Positions 1 through 9,100 of a DNA stretch of 64,000 nt are shown piece after piece. Source of the DNA: Streptomyces sp. F001 (GTDB lineage: Bacteria > Actinomycetota > Actinomycetes > Streptomycetales > Streptomycetaceae); the NCBI RefSeq assembly GCF_004187715.1, contig NZ_QZWF01000021.1:30886-94885 (forward strand). Reading direction: 5' to 3'. A model generated the notes under the pieces. The model did not search any database. It was not told where the DNA came from and saw nothing but the letters and a program-made list of their open reading frames with translations. The position numbers and the translations under genes are program-made. Position 1 is the stretch's first letter, and each line of letters opens with the position of its first letter.

Positions 1-424
1 CCGGTCGACCAGACGGCGCATCGAACGCTCGTTGGACGCCGCCAGCAGCACGGGAATCGGCCGAGCCGGCTTCGGGCCGACCTCGGAGGGAGCGATCGTC
101 GTCCACTCCCCCTCGTAGGACACCGAATCCGGGCCCCACACGGCCCGGCACACGTCCAGCACCTCGTCGAGAACCCTGCCGCGCTTCTCGAACGAGGCGA
201 CGGACGCGGCCGCGTACTCGTCCAGCGACCAGCCCGTTCCCAGGCCCGCGACCAGGCGTCCGCCGCTGGCCGCGTCCAGGGAGGCCAGCGAACGCGCCAG
301 CTGGAACGGTAGGTGCAGCGGTGCCACCAGCACGCTGGTGCCGAGCCGGGCCCGTTCGGTGACCGCGGCGGCCAGCGTCAGCGTGACCAGCGGGTCCGCG
401 ACCGAGCGGTAGTGGACAGTGGCG
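1..424 (-). pseudogene. LLM-class flavin (F420-type) oxidoreductase, 5'-truncated and cut by window edge
   Basis: An open minus-strand frame reads TVHYRSVADPLVTLTLAAAV and then RARLGTSVLVAPLHLPFQLA, the core of luciferase-like F420/FMN oxidoreductases, and continues through a GGRLVAGLGTGWS loop off the left edge. No start codon or N-terminal strand lies upstream: the frame runs straight into the stop of the FAD oxidoreductase at 426, so roughly the first 50-60 family residues are missing. This looks like a gene beheaded when the FAD/TetR pair arrived. Family assignment is by recognised motif; whether any product is made is unknown. Confidence 0.7.
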
Positions 425-425
425 T

Positions 426-1850
426 TTATGCGCCAGCGGGTGCGATGTTCTTGTTGTGGCGGAGCAGGTTCCGCGGATCCCATTCGGCCTTGATCTCGGC
501 GAGCCGCCGGTACTTGGCCCCGCTCCCCCACACATCGCGACGCCATGCCTCGCCCTGATCATCCGTCAGGTTGATGTAGGCGTTGGAGAGACTGTGCGGC
601 TGCATGGCGGTCGTGGTCGCGTCGGCCCAGGCGTCGTAGGGCGCGTCGTGCTCCGCCTGCGTCCACAGGGTCGCGGTCTCCCAGAGCCAGGAGGCTCCAG
701 CCCGGGAGAAGGCGGTGGCCTCCTCGTCGACGTCCTCGGAGATCGCGCCGCCCAGCGCCCAGACGTTGATCGCGGTGACGGTGCCCGGAAGGTTCGGCGA
801 GGCGGCCAGACGCTCCAGGAGCGTGTCGATCACGGGTGCCGTGAGTGCGGCGAGATAGCCGCCGCGCGCATTGGCGCGCCAGCCGTAAGGGGCGGTCGCA
901 TCCAGCATGCTGTTCGTCTCGAGCCAGGTGGTGCGCCGTACCGTGTTGAGGACGGGGGCGCCCAGGCCCGCGAGTGCCGTGACGGTCTTCTCCGCCTCCG
1001 CGAAGTCGCCCGTGTGGACCGGGATGAGCATCAGGATCGGCTTTCCGTACGCCTCCTCGGGCACTGCGGGAAGTGGCGGTGCGAAGGTGAGCGCGGCCGC
1101 CAGTCCGAGTTCGCGGGGCGCGTCGGCCATGAAGGCGGGCAGCTGGGCCAGGACGGCTGCGGCCTGGTCGCCGGGGAAGACGATCATTCCGGAGACGACG
1201 TCCGGGCCCAGGGGGTGTGCGCGGTACTCGAAGGCCGTGACGACACCGAAGTTGCCGCCGCCCCCGCGCAGTGCCCAGAACAGGTCCGGGTTCTCCGTCT
1301 CGTCCGCCCGGACTTTCCGGCCGTCCACGGTGATCATTTCGCAGGCGAGCAGGTTGTCGACGGTGGCGCCGAAGCGGCGCATGAGGTGGCCGATGCCGCC
1401 GCCGAGGGTCAGTCCGGCGACTCCGGTGGTGGTGACGGTTCCGGAGGGCACCACCAGCCCGTATTCCTGGGCGGCGGCGTCCAGTTCGCCGAGCAGGACG
1501 CCGGCCTGGGCCCGCACGGTGCGGGTGTCCGGGTCGACGGTGATCTCGCGCAGGCCGGACAGGTCGATGACGAGGGCGCCGCCCGGCATGGCGTGGCCGT
1601 CGGAGCCGTGGCCGCCGCTGCGTACCGCGACGGGCAGGTCGCGTGCGGAGGCGTAGCGCAGGGCGGTGGCGACGTCGTCCTCGTCGGCGCAGCGGGCGAT
1701 CAGTGCCGGTCCGTGGTCGGCGGCACGGCCGTTGAAGACCGCCCTGGCCTGGTCATAGCCGTCGTCACCCGGGCGCAGAACGGTGCCGCGGAAGTCGGCC
1801 GGGAAGTCGGAGTGGGTGGGGGATGTGGGGGTCGAGCCGGTCGGGCTCAT
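426..1850 (-). CDS. FAD-binding oxidoreductase, berberine-bridge-enzyme (PCMH/BBE) type
   Basis: 474 aa, cytosolic (no signal peptide). An N-terminal FAD-binding PCMH domain (about 40-210) carries the SGGHGSDGH motif, whose His normally holds the 8-alpha-N1-histidyl bond to FAD, and the GVAGLTLGGGIG loop. The C-terminal BBE domain ends in YINLTDD and WDPRNLLRHNKNIAP. In bicovalent family members a Cys sits about four residues before the GLTLGGG loop; here the segment reads SGTVTTTGVAG with no Cys, so attachment is probably monocovalent. Members oxidise sugars, alcohols or tailoring intermediates; the substrate cannot be told. It is divergent from a TetR gene with a 23-bp dyad between them, so TetR control is likely. 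Confidence 0.9.
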   Translation of the reverse strand: MSPTGSTPTSPTHSDFPADFRGTVLRPGDDGYDQARAVFNGRAADHGPALIARCADEDDVATALRYASARDLPVAVRSGGHGSDGHAMPGGALVIDLSGLREITVDPDTRTVRAQAGVLLGELDAAAQEYGLVVPSGTVTTTGVAGLTLGGGIGHLMRRFGATVDNLLACEMITVDGRKVRADETENPDLFWALRGGGGNFGVVTAFEYRAHPLGPDVVSGMIVFPGDQAAAVLAQLPAFMADAPRELGLAAALTFAPPLPAVPEEAYGKPILMLIPVHTGDFAEAEKTVTALAGLGAPVLNTVRRTTWLETNSMLDATAPYGWRANARGGYLAALTAPVIDTLLERLAASPNLPGTVTAINVWALGGAISEDVDEEATAFSRAGASWLWETATLWTQAEHDAPYDAWADATTTAMQPHSLSNAYINLTDDQGEAWRRDVWGSGAKYRRLAEIKAEWDPRNLLRHNKNIAPAGA

Positions 1851-1906
1851 GCGTGCCTCCCTGAAGGCGGGCAGCCGCGTCCGCGGGCAGCCCGGCGGTT
1901 GAGGCT

Positions 1907-1929
1907 AACCGGAAATTCATTTTCCGGTT
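1907..1929. promoter_or_regulatory. TetR-type operator between FAD oxidoreductase and tetR
   Basis: A perfect inverted repeat: arm AACCGGAAA at 1907-1915, spacer TTCAT, arm TTTCCGGTT at 1921-1929. It lies in the 107-bp divergent gap, 57 bp from the oxidoreductase start and 29 bp from the regulator start, so a dimer here could repress both genes. The symmetry is seen; the regulator assignment is inferred from position. Confidence 0.7.
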
Positions 1930-1957
1930 CTGGTGCAGGAGCGTAACATCCCAGGAC

Positions 1958-2623
1958 ATGAGTGAGATTGCCCCGTCCGGTGCCCGCCCCCAGCGGGCCG
2001 ACGCGCGTGAGAACGTCCGGCAGATCCTGCGGGCGGCCCGCGCTGTCTTCGCTGAGCGGGGCTTCGAGGTGTCCATCGAGGAGGTCGCCCGCCGCTCCGG
2101 CCTCGGCATGGGCACCATCTACCGGCACTTCCCCAACAAGCACGCCCTGGTCGAGGAAGTCGCGATCGGCCATATGCGGGAGACCTCGGAGGTTCTGGCG
2201 CGCGCCGTGGACGAGGAACCGGATGCCTGGTCCGCATTCACCCGCGTGATGCGTCACATGGCCGAGGTCCGCAGCAGCCAGATGTTCCCCGTCTCCCGCA
2301 GACGCACCACAGAGTCCGGCCCGGCCTTGGTAGCCGCGCGGGACGCCCTGCTGGCGGATCTGGAGGACCTGATGGACCGGGCTCAGCGGGAGGGGGCTCT
2401 CCGAACGGACGTGAACACCTACGACCTGGTCCTGATGATGGCCTCCCTGCCCTCAAGGATTCCCGGGGACGAAGCCGCCGGCGACCTCACCGTCGACCTG
2501 ACCGGCCGCCAACTCTCCGTGCTTCTCGACGGTTTGCGCGCTCCCGGCGCCGAACGCCTGCCCACCCCCGCTGCCACCCGACCTGACCTGGACGAGTTCT
2601 TCCGGACGCGTTTCGGAGTCTGA
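1958..2623 (+). CDS. TetR/AcrR family transcriptional regulator
   Basis: 221 aa. The N-terminal TetR helix-turn-helix (about 22-70) reads AARAVFAERGFEVSIEEVA followed by RRSGLGMGTIYRHFPNKHAL, which matches the family recognition-helix pattern. The remaining 150 residues are the helical ligand-binding and dimerisation domain, and the length is normal. It is transcribed away from the FAD oxidoreductase gene and probably controls it and itself through the 1907-1929 palindrome. The ligand is unknown. Confidence 0.9.
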   Translation: MSEIAPSGARPQRADARENVRQILRAARAVFAERGFEVSIEEVARRSGLGMGTIYRHFPNKHALVEEVAIGHMRETSEVLARAVDEEPDAWSAFTRVMRHMAEVRSSQMFPVSRRRTTESGPALVAARDALLADLEDLMDRAQREGALRTDVNTYDLVLMMASLPSRIPGDEAAGDLTVDLTGRQLSVLLDGLRAPGAERLPTPAATRPDLDEFFRTRFGV

Positions 2624-2639
2624 CCTCCGGCATACCAGG

Positions 2640-2786
2640 AGCACCGCCGCGGTAGGGCCACAGGTCGGAACCGCAGATGCAGGTCGCGGTCAGCTTCACG
2701 ATGGCGTCGGTGGGCTCGAGGATCTTCGGGTCCTCGCGCTCCTCCACCCGGACGTCACCGGCCTTGTGCATCACTACTCCACGCAT
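2640..2786 (-). pseudogene. Zinc-dependent alcohol dehydrogenase, N-terminal stub
   Basis: The minus strand from ATG at 2786 reads MRGVVMHKAGDVRVEERED, then TATCICGSDLWPYRGG. This is the start of a medium-chain zinc dehydrogenase including the first catalytic-zinc Cys (CICGSDLW). Homology stops after about 49 residues, and the frame then runs through unrelated sequence antisense to tetR. An SD-like AAGGAG lies just upstream, so a truncated peptide could still be made. Likely a recombination scar. Confidence 0.7.
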
Positions 2787-2890
2787 GGGTGGATCTCCTT
2801 GTTCCTTGTTGGCTGCTTTCTCTGCCGGCGCCTACTGGGCCGATCTGTGTTCAGGCAATGCCGCGACCTGGATCACCCGCGGTGCGGTGC

Positions 2891-4132
2891 CTAGGGGAGG
2901 CCAAGCGCCGGGCGGCGGCGCTGGGTCAGCGCGATAACGGTCGTCGGGATCAGGGTCAACGCCGCGACGGCGGTACCGACCACGGCGGGGCCGGTGGCCC
3001 CGGGGGCCGAGTCGAGAGCGAGGCCGGCGATCCAGGAGCCGACCGCGGTGCCGAGATTGAACGCCGAGACGGTGAGCGCTGAGCCCAGTGTGGGTGCCCG
3101 GCCCGCGAAGCGCACGGCCAGGGAGATCAGCACCGGGTTGGCACCGAGCCCGAACAGCCCCAGCAGGGCGACCAGCACGATCGTGGGGGCGGCGTAGCCC
3201 GACAGCAGGCAGATCGCCAGCAGGATGACCGTGGTGGACGCCGCCGCCGTGATGGTCGTCGCATACGGGCGGACGTCGCCGAGGCGGCCTCCGACGAGGA
3301 AGCCCACCAGGGCACCGGCGCCGAAGCCGACGAGCACCAGGGGCACGAGCCCGGCGGCGAGGCCGGCATGGTCGGTGAGCAGCGGCGCGATGTAACTGTA
3401 CGTTCCCAGAACACCACCGTTGGTGGTCGCGCAGGCCGCCAGCGCCAGCCACAGGCGGCCGGAGCGCAGCGCGGACAGTTCAGACCGGATCGACACGGCG
3501 CGGTCGCCCGCACCGTCGTGCGGAACGTAGCGGGCGATCAGCCCCATGGCGGCGGCTCCCAGGACCGCGAGCGCCCAGAACGGTCCCCGCCAGCCCGTGA
3601 GCTGCCCGGCGAAAGCGCCGAGCGGCACACCGATGACATTGGCGAGCATGGCACCGGAGCCCACCACGCCCAGGGCGCGGGAGCTCGCGGCGGGACCGGC
3701 GACGCGGGTGGCGACCACGTTGGCCACGGCCCAGAACGCTCCGGTCGCCAGCGCGGTCAGGAACCGTGCGGCGAGCAGCAGCGCAAAGCTGGAACCGAGC
3801 GCGACGACGACGTGTCCGGCCGCGAAGACGCCCAGGGCGAGCACGAGCGTCAGCCGCGCGGGCAGCCGCAGCGTCAGCATCGCCATGAGCGGTGCGCCGA
3901 CGATCATTCCGACCGCGAACACGGTGATCAACAGGCCGGCCTGGGCCACGCTCACCTGTACGTCGCCCGAGATCTCCGGCAGCAGACCGGCCACCACGAA
4001 CTCGGTCGTACCCATCAGGAACGTGCCGAGCGCCAGCACGTAGATGACGAGCGGAAGCCGGGCGGGCGATCGCTCGCGCCCTCCGGCGCCCAGGTCTGCG
4101 GGTGCGTGGAGAGTTTCTCCTCGCGTGCTCAT
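2891..4132 (-). CDS. MFS transporter, DHA1 family, Cmx/CmrA-like drug exporter
   Basis: 413 aa with 12 hydrophobic segments. TM1 carries the family hallmark GTTEFVVAGLLPEISGDV, and TM5 has the antiporter motif C region (GVVGSGAMLANVIGVPLGAF). Proteins of this kind expel chloramphenicol or other lipophilic drugs by proton antiport; the substrate here is unknown. It is divergent from the XRE/MmyB-like regulator, the standard arrangement for actinomycete exporter/regulator pairs. The ATG at 4132 follows a purine-rich AGAAGAGAG. Confidence 0.88.
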   Translation of the reverse strand: MSTRGETLHAPADLGAGGRERSPARLPLVIYVLALGTFLMGTTEFVVAGLLPEISGDVQVSVAQAGLLITVFAVGMIVGAPLMAMLTLRLPARLTLVLALGVFAAGHVVVALGSSFALLLAARFLTALATGAFWAVANVVATRVAGPAASSRALGVVGSGAMLANVIGVPLGAFAGQLTGWRGPFWALAVLGAAAMGLIARYVPHDGAGDRAVSIRSELSALRSGRLWLALAACATTNGGVLGTYSYIAPLLTDHAGLAAGLVPLVLVGFGAGALVGFLVGGRLGDVRPYATTITAAASTTVILLAICLLSGYAAPTIVLVALLGLFGLGANPVLISLAVRFAGRAPTLGSALTVSAFNLGTAVGSWIAGLALDSAPGATGPAVVGTAVAALTLIPTTVIALTQRRRPALGLP

Positions 4133-4269
4133 TGACTCTCTTCTCCAAAGGGGACCGGTCGAGCTGCGAGACCCACGAAACCGGCTCCATCGCGCGAGAA
4201 GAAGGTCGTGTTTATGGGGGGTACAAGCTCAACCTCCCTTTCCGGCGGCTTCCGCCTACCGTGGAGGGC

Positions 4270-5217
4270 ATGGATCAGCAACCCGACAACCGCTCCGAGA
4301 TCCGGGACTTCCTTGCCACCCGGCGCGCCAAGATCACCCCGGAGCAGGCCGGGCTGCCCACCAGCGGCCGCCGCCGGGTCCCGGGGCTACGGCGCGAGGA
4401 GGTCGCCGTTCTCGCCGGCGTGAGCACCGAGTGGTACACCCGGCTGGAGAAGGGCCACATCAGCGGTGTGTCCGAGGACGTCCTCGACGCGGTCGCCCGT
4501 GCGCTGCAACTGGACGAGGAGGAGCGCACCTACCTGTTCGACCTGGCCATGGCCGCCCAGCGGTCCAGTCGCACACCCCGTCGGCGCAAGGCCGTGGACA
4601 TCCCGCCCCGCGTCCAGTGGCTGCTCGACTCCATCGCGCTGTCCGCGGCATTCGTCACCAACGGCCGCATGGACATGGTGGCTTCCAACGCACTCGCCCG
4701 CGCCCTGTTCGCGCCGCTGTTCGACAGCGAGACCACGGACGAACGCGGCCGCCCCAACTTCGCCCGGTACTGGTTCCTCGACCGTGGCGCCCCCGACTTC
4801 GTCGGCGACTGGGATCGCGCCGCGAACACCACCGCCGCCATGCTGCGCGTCGAAGCCGGGCGCTACCCGTACGACAAGGCTCTGCGCGAGCTCATCGGTG
4901 AGCTGTCCACCGTCAGCGCCGAGTTCCGCACCCGTTGGGCCGCCCACAACGTGCGCATCCACCACGGCGGCGTCAAACGCTTCCACCACCCTGTCGCCGG
5001 GCCACTGGAACTCACCTACCAGCCGATGGATCTCCCCATCTCCGCCCACGAGGCCCACTCCCTGACGCTCTACACCGCCGAGCCGGGCACCCCCGACGAA
5101 GACCGGCTCAAGCTCCTCGCCAGCTGGGCAGCCACCCCTGCCGGACACCAGAACCGACCCTCCGCCCACGCTGAGCCCAAGGAGAGCGGCACCGACACCC
5201 GCGGCCCGTCCCGGTGA
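4270..5217 (+). CDS. XRE-family regulator with MmyB-like ligand-binding domain
   Basis: 315 aa from the ATG at 4270. An N-terminal HTH (about 8-75) contains the signature GLRREEVAVLAGVSTEWYTR followed by LEKGH. The C-terminal two thirds form the PAS-like MmyB ligand-binding domain (VQWLLDSI, ANALARALF, FARYWFLD, the FRTRWAAHNVR block and the VAGPLELTYQ region). The frame is open further upstream, but family proteins start at this position. GGAGGG ends only 1-2 nt before ATG, so initiation may be leaderless or start-proximal. It probably senses a small molecule and controls the divergent MFS gene and itself. Confidence 0.85.
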   Translation: MDQQPDNRSEIRDFLATRRAKITPEQAGLPTSGRRRVPGLRREEVAVLAGVSTEWYTRLEKGHISGVSEDVLDAVARALQLDEEERTYLFDLAMAAQRSSRTPRRRKAVDIPPRVQWLLDSIALSAAFVTNGRMDMVASNALARALFAPLFDSETTDERGRPNFARYWFLDRGAPDFVGDWDRAANTTAAMLRVEAGRYPYDKALRELIGELSTVSAEFRTRWAAHNVRIHHGGVKRFHHPVAGPLELTYQPMDLPISAHEAHSLTLYTAEPGTPDEDRLKLLASWAATPAGHQNRPSAHAEPKESGTDTRGPSR

Positions 5218-5639
5218 GGCCGGGTGAGCTCCCCGAATTCCGCAGGGTCCGGTGATCTTGTTTCAGGCGGATTGCGGGGCGGCTGTCAGTTGTCGCCACC
5301 GGTTGCGGTCGTTCGGGACGGCGAGGCCGCCGCGGCCGCTTGGAAAACCTCGGCGACGGCCCCGACGCCGTGGAAGCTCTGGAGCGAGCGCCGCTCGGGG
5401 TACCGGGAGCGGGACTTCGAGGAGTTCGCCGCACCGTAGGTGACGCGGGTCCGCTGATCGTCGACGAGTTTCTGACGTTCGTGACGGAGGGATGCGGTAC
5501 GGCACCTCGCCGGTGGCCGCGCGGATGGCGGTTCGCAGAGGGGGACGGGCCGCCGAGTCCTTAGGGGACGGGGGCGTCGCAAAGGAAGTGCCGCCGCTGA
5601 ATACCCAGCTCGCCGCGTACTTCGAGCGGGGGGCGGGCT

Positions 5640-5775
5640 TGCTCGCGGCGGCGTCCTCGAGCCGTTCGTCGATCCCGCGCAGGGTCGCGATCAGGATCAG
5701 CACCGCGATCGGCGAGGCGAGCACGGTGTGTCCGAGGGCGATGGCGATGGGGCTGCCCAGCATGGCGGCGGGCTC
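5640..5775 (-). pseudogene. ABC transporter permease fragment (PotC-like)
   Basis: About 45 residues reading GSPIAIALGHTVLASPIAVL, then IATLRGIDERLEDAAAS. This is the TM segment plus EAA-loop entry of spermidine/putrescine-type permeases, where the EAA motif follows the second block. No start, remaining TMs or C-terminus are nearby. It abuts the aldehyde dehydrogenase fragment directly, so the two were joined by deletion or rearrangement. Confidence 0.6.
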
Positions 5776-5777
5776 GA

Positions 5778-5954
5778 ACGGCCGGAGTGATCCCAGTTCA
5801 TCGACTGCCAGCGGGTGAACTGGTCCAGCACCCACTGCCCCGACTGGCGGCCGCCGTTGCCCGACTTGCCGTTGCCGCCGAACGGAAGGTGCGCCTCGGC
5901 TCCGGAGGTGGTGTTGTTGACGCTGACCATGCCCGCGGAGATGCCGCGCCGGTA
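5778..5954 (-). pseudogene. Aldehyde dehydrogenase C-terminal fragment
   Basis: 59 residues matching the extreme C-terminus of NAD(P)-aldehyde dehydrogenases: ISAGMVSVNNTTSGAEAHLP, FGGNGKSGNGGRQSG and QFTRWQSMNWDHSG. The catalytic Cys and the cofactor domain are absent. The frame is open upstream only into unrelated sequence. Confidence 0.7.
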
Positions 5955-6174
5955 CGTCCAGCGCGCAGCTGGTTGCCGCCCGCGGCCTCGACGCGGCGGT
6001 CCCGACCGCATCCTGACCGCCCCGGCCGTGGCCTCTCAGCGGGGCGAGGTCTGCCAGGGTCCGCTGGACCGCATCGCTCTACCGCTCACCGCCGCTCTGC
6101 GGGTCTGGCCACTTTGACGGTGAGCGGATCGAGGAGGGCATGAGCGATACGGTCGTCCTGTGCCTCCTGTTCGG

Positions 6175-9100
6175 CTACGCGCCCTCGGCCGCCACGGGGT
6201 GTGTGTCGCGGGCAGTGAAGACGTAGCTGCCGGACCGGACGCTGAATATCGCCCGATTGCCGTCGATGCGTTCGAACTTCGCCCCGTCGGAGACCGTGCG
6301 GGGCCGGCCGCCACCGGTCGGCACGTGCACCTCGGCCGTGGTGTTCGGCGGCACCTCGATCTTGAGGCGGAAGGTGCCGTTCCTGCGGGTCCACTCCGAG
6401 GCGACCTTGCCCTGGGGCGTCTGGTAGCTGCCTTCCACATGGGTGAGGTCGCCGACCACCCGCGGGTCGATGACCAGCTTGCGGTAGCCGGTGGATCCTC
6501 GCGCCTGCCGGATACCCGCCAGGCCGCTGTGGAACCACTCCTCGATCTGCAGCAGGATCATGTGGTTCTTCGAAGCGCGGATGTCCCAGTTCTCGGGGAT
6601 GGTGGTCAGGCCGCCGGGGTTCGCCGTGGTCGGCGCCATGAAGAACCCGTAGCTCGGCCGGGTGTCTTCCCAGAGCACGTCCCAGAGCACGTCGTCACGG
6701 CCACCGTCCATCAGCGCCCGGACGATCGGTGCGAGTCCGATGGTCCCGCCGCTGAAGTGCGGCCCACCGCCGAACGGTTGATACCCCTTGACCAGTTCGA
6801 CCAGTGCGTCGAGGACGCGCTCACGCTCGCCCTCGGGTACCAGTTCCTCGACGAGCGCGAGCGCCTGCGCGGCCTGCGTCGCCCCGGCGGCGCCCTGGTC
6901 GCCCTCGCTGGTGTAGCGGCCCAGCGAGCGGTTGTAGAAGGCGTCGTTGAAGGCCTGTTTGATGGTGGAGGCGAGGTTGCGGTATCCGTTCGCGTCGCCG
7001 TCGCGTCCGATCAACTCGGCCATCTTCGCCATGCGGTCGGCGATCTGGTAGTACGCCCAGGTGCCGGTGATGCGGCCGGAGGTGTTCTCGGCGGCGATCC
7101 AGTCGGCCAGGGCGGCGTCGACGATGTAGGCGTTCGCGCCAGTACCGGCCTTGCGGGTCCGGATATAGTTCAGGAACGCCTGCATCTGCGGGTAGTAGCG
7201 GGCCATCGTCTGCGTGTCGCCGTACGTCTCGTACAGCAGCCACGGCGTCAGGATGATGCCGTCGCCCCAGTTGATCTCGTCGCCGAACCGGCCGGTGTAG
7301 CCCCAGTCGTACACGGGGGCCTTGAGCGCGACGTTGCCGATGTTGTCGCCGGACCTGGACTGGCCCTCCGCGAGGTGGCGCTCCATCGTGCGCAGGTAGG
7401 CGTCGTAGCCGAAGGTGCGGTGCAGGGACGCGAAGGGTTGGAGGTAGTCCGCGGGGTACGCCAGCTTCTCGCGGCCGGGGCAGTCCGTGAACGTGGACAT
7501 CGTGTTGCTCATGATCGAGTAACGGGCCATGCGGTGGATCCGGTTGATCCGGTCGTCGGAGGTCCGGATGTGGCCCGTCTCCGGGACGTCGGCGTGCAGT
7601 TGGAGGCCGGTGAGGGTGTCCTCGGTGGGGGTGTAGCCCGGCGGCAGGCCGGTCACCTGCACCCATTGCATGCCGAAGTAGTGGAACCGCGGGTGCCAGC
7701 TCTCGCCGTCCGGGTCACCGTACGTCGTGTAGGTGGCGAAGAGATCGGTGCCGCGGGCGGCGCCGCCGCCCATGAGGGAAGCCTGGTCGACGGTGCCGTC
7801 GGCGGTGAGGGACTCGGCCGGTCGCATGGTGATCGTCGTGCCCGCGGGCACGGTGCCGTCGAGCCTGAGCAGGGGCCAGCCGGCGAAGTTCTGGCCGAAG
7901 TCGAAGACCCACACGCCGGGTTGGGGCTGTGTCACGCTGACCGGCCGGAGCTTGTCCACGATCTTCACCGGTTCGGCCACACGCCAGACGAGGTCGGTGG
8001 TCAGGTTGGGAGGCGGGGCGATGCCGGCCCGCACCCAGCCGACGGGGGTGCCGTCGCGGCGCTTGGCGGTCTCACCGAGGTCGGCTCCGGGGGCGGTCCA
8101 GGCGGGCTGTTCGCGGCGGGCGTCGTAGTCGGAGCCGGAGTACCAGTTGGCGAGGGTCGTCGGGCCGAGCGCCGTCTTCCATGAGCGGTCGCTGACGACG
8201 GTCTGGGTCGTGCCGTCCGCCTTGGTCAGCTCAAGGCGCGCGATCAGACGGGGAGTGACGGCCGCCCCCGCGCTGGGGTCGGTACTGGCAAGCGAGTTGC
8301 CGGAGCCGGTGACGCTCGCGCCGGTGGCGTGTGCCGTCTTGAGGGGCGGCTCGAAGGTGATGCCGGTGCCGTCGGCGCCTGCGGTGCCGACGGCGGTGAT
8401 GGTGCGGGACTCCAGCCGCTCTCCGCCGTCGCCGGTGTCGATGTTGAGGGTGCCGCCGACGTGGTAGCCGGTCACACTGCTCACCTTGACGTCGGTGGCG
8501 CCCGCCGGTGCCGCCGCGGCCAGGGTGCCGCTTCCCTTGAACTGGCTCTGCCACCAGCTGTACGGGGCGGTGCGGCCGGTCGCGGAGTTGGTGACGGAGC
8601 GCGTGACCAGCGCGGTGCCGTGGCCGAGTTCGACGCCCAGAGTGTTGGCGCCGGGGTGGACGAGACGGGTCACGTCGTAGGCGCGGTACTCCGTGGAGAG
8701 CTGGTAGTTGGAGTTGCCGGGTGCGAGCACCTCGTCCGTGACGGGGCTGCCGTTGAGCTGGACGTGATGCAGGCCGACGCCGGACACGTACAGCCGTGCA
8801 CGGGTGACCTTCGCGCCGTGCCGCCCGTCGACCTCGAAGGCGCGTGCGAAGACCGGCAGAGGCTGGTCGAGGGTGCGGCCGGGGTACTCGATCCACTGGG
8901 CCTCACCCCAGCCGGAGCGCTTGAGCAGGCCCATCTCCCAGGTCGCGGGGCGGCTCCACGGTGTGGCCTCGCCGTCGGTGCCCCAGACCCGGACCTGCCA
9001 GACGACCTGCTGGCGGGAGCCCAGCGGCGGCCCGCCCCAGGCGATGTCGTTCTGGTCGTCCGAGCGGACCTTGCCGGAGTCCCACAGGTACCGGCCCTCG

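Larger units (their letters stand above)
5218..6174. other. Degenerate region holding gene fragments, no intact gene
   Basis: 957 bp between the XRE regulator and the rhamnosidase. Two minus-strand remnants are recognisable (5640-5775 ABC permease, 5778-5954 aldehyde dehydrogenase). The rest shows frames broken by stops on both strands. A plus-strand stretch near 5385-5440 (YRERDFEEFAAP) faintly recalls the start of SigE-type sigma factors but breaks at once. Confidence 0.6.

Noticed and set aside
5224..5440. Start of a SigE-type sigma factor (YRERDFEEFAAP)
   Set aside because: Only about a dozen residues resemble the family and the frame stops at once; not enough to call.
6160..8184. Long plus-strand open frame antisense to the rhamnosidase
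   Set aside because: High-G+C coding DNA creates long open frames on the other strand. The peptide is Gly/Arg/Val-rich without family motifs, and the GH78 frame is unmistakable.
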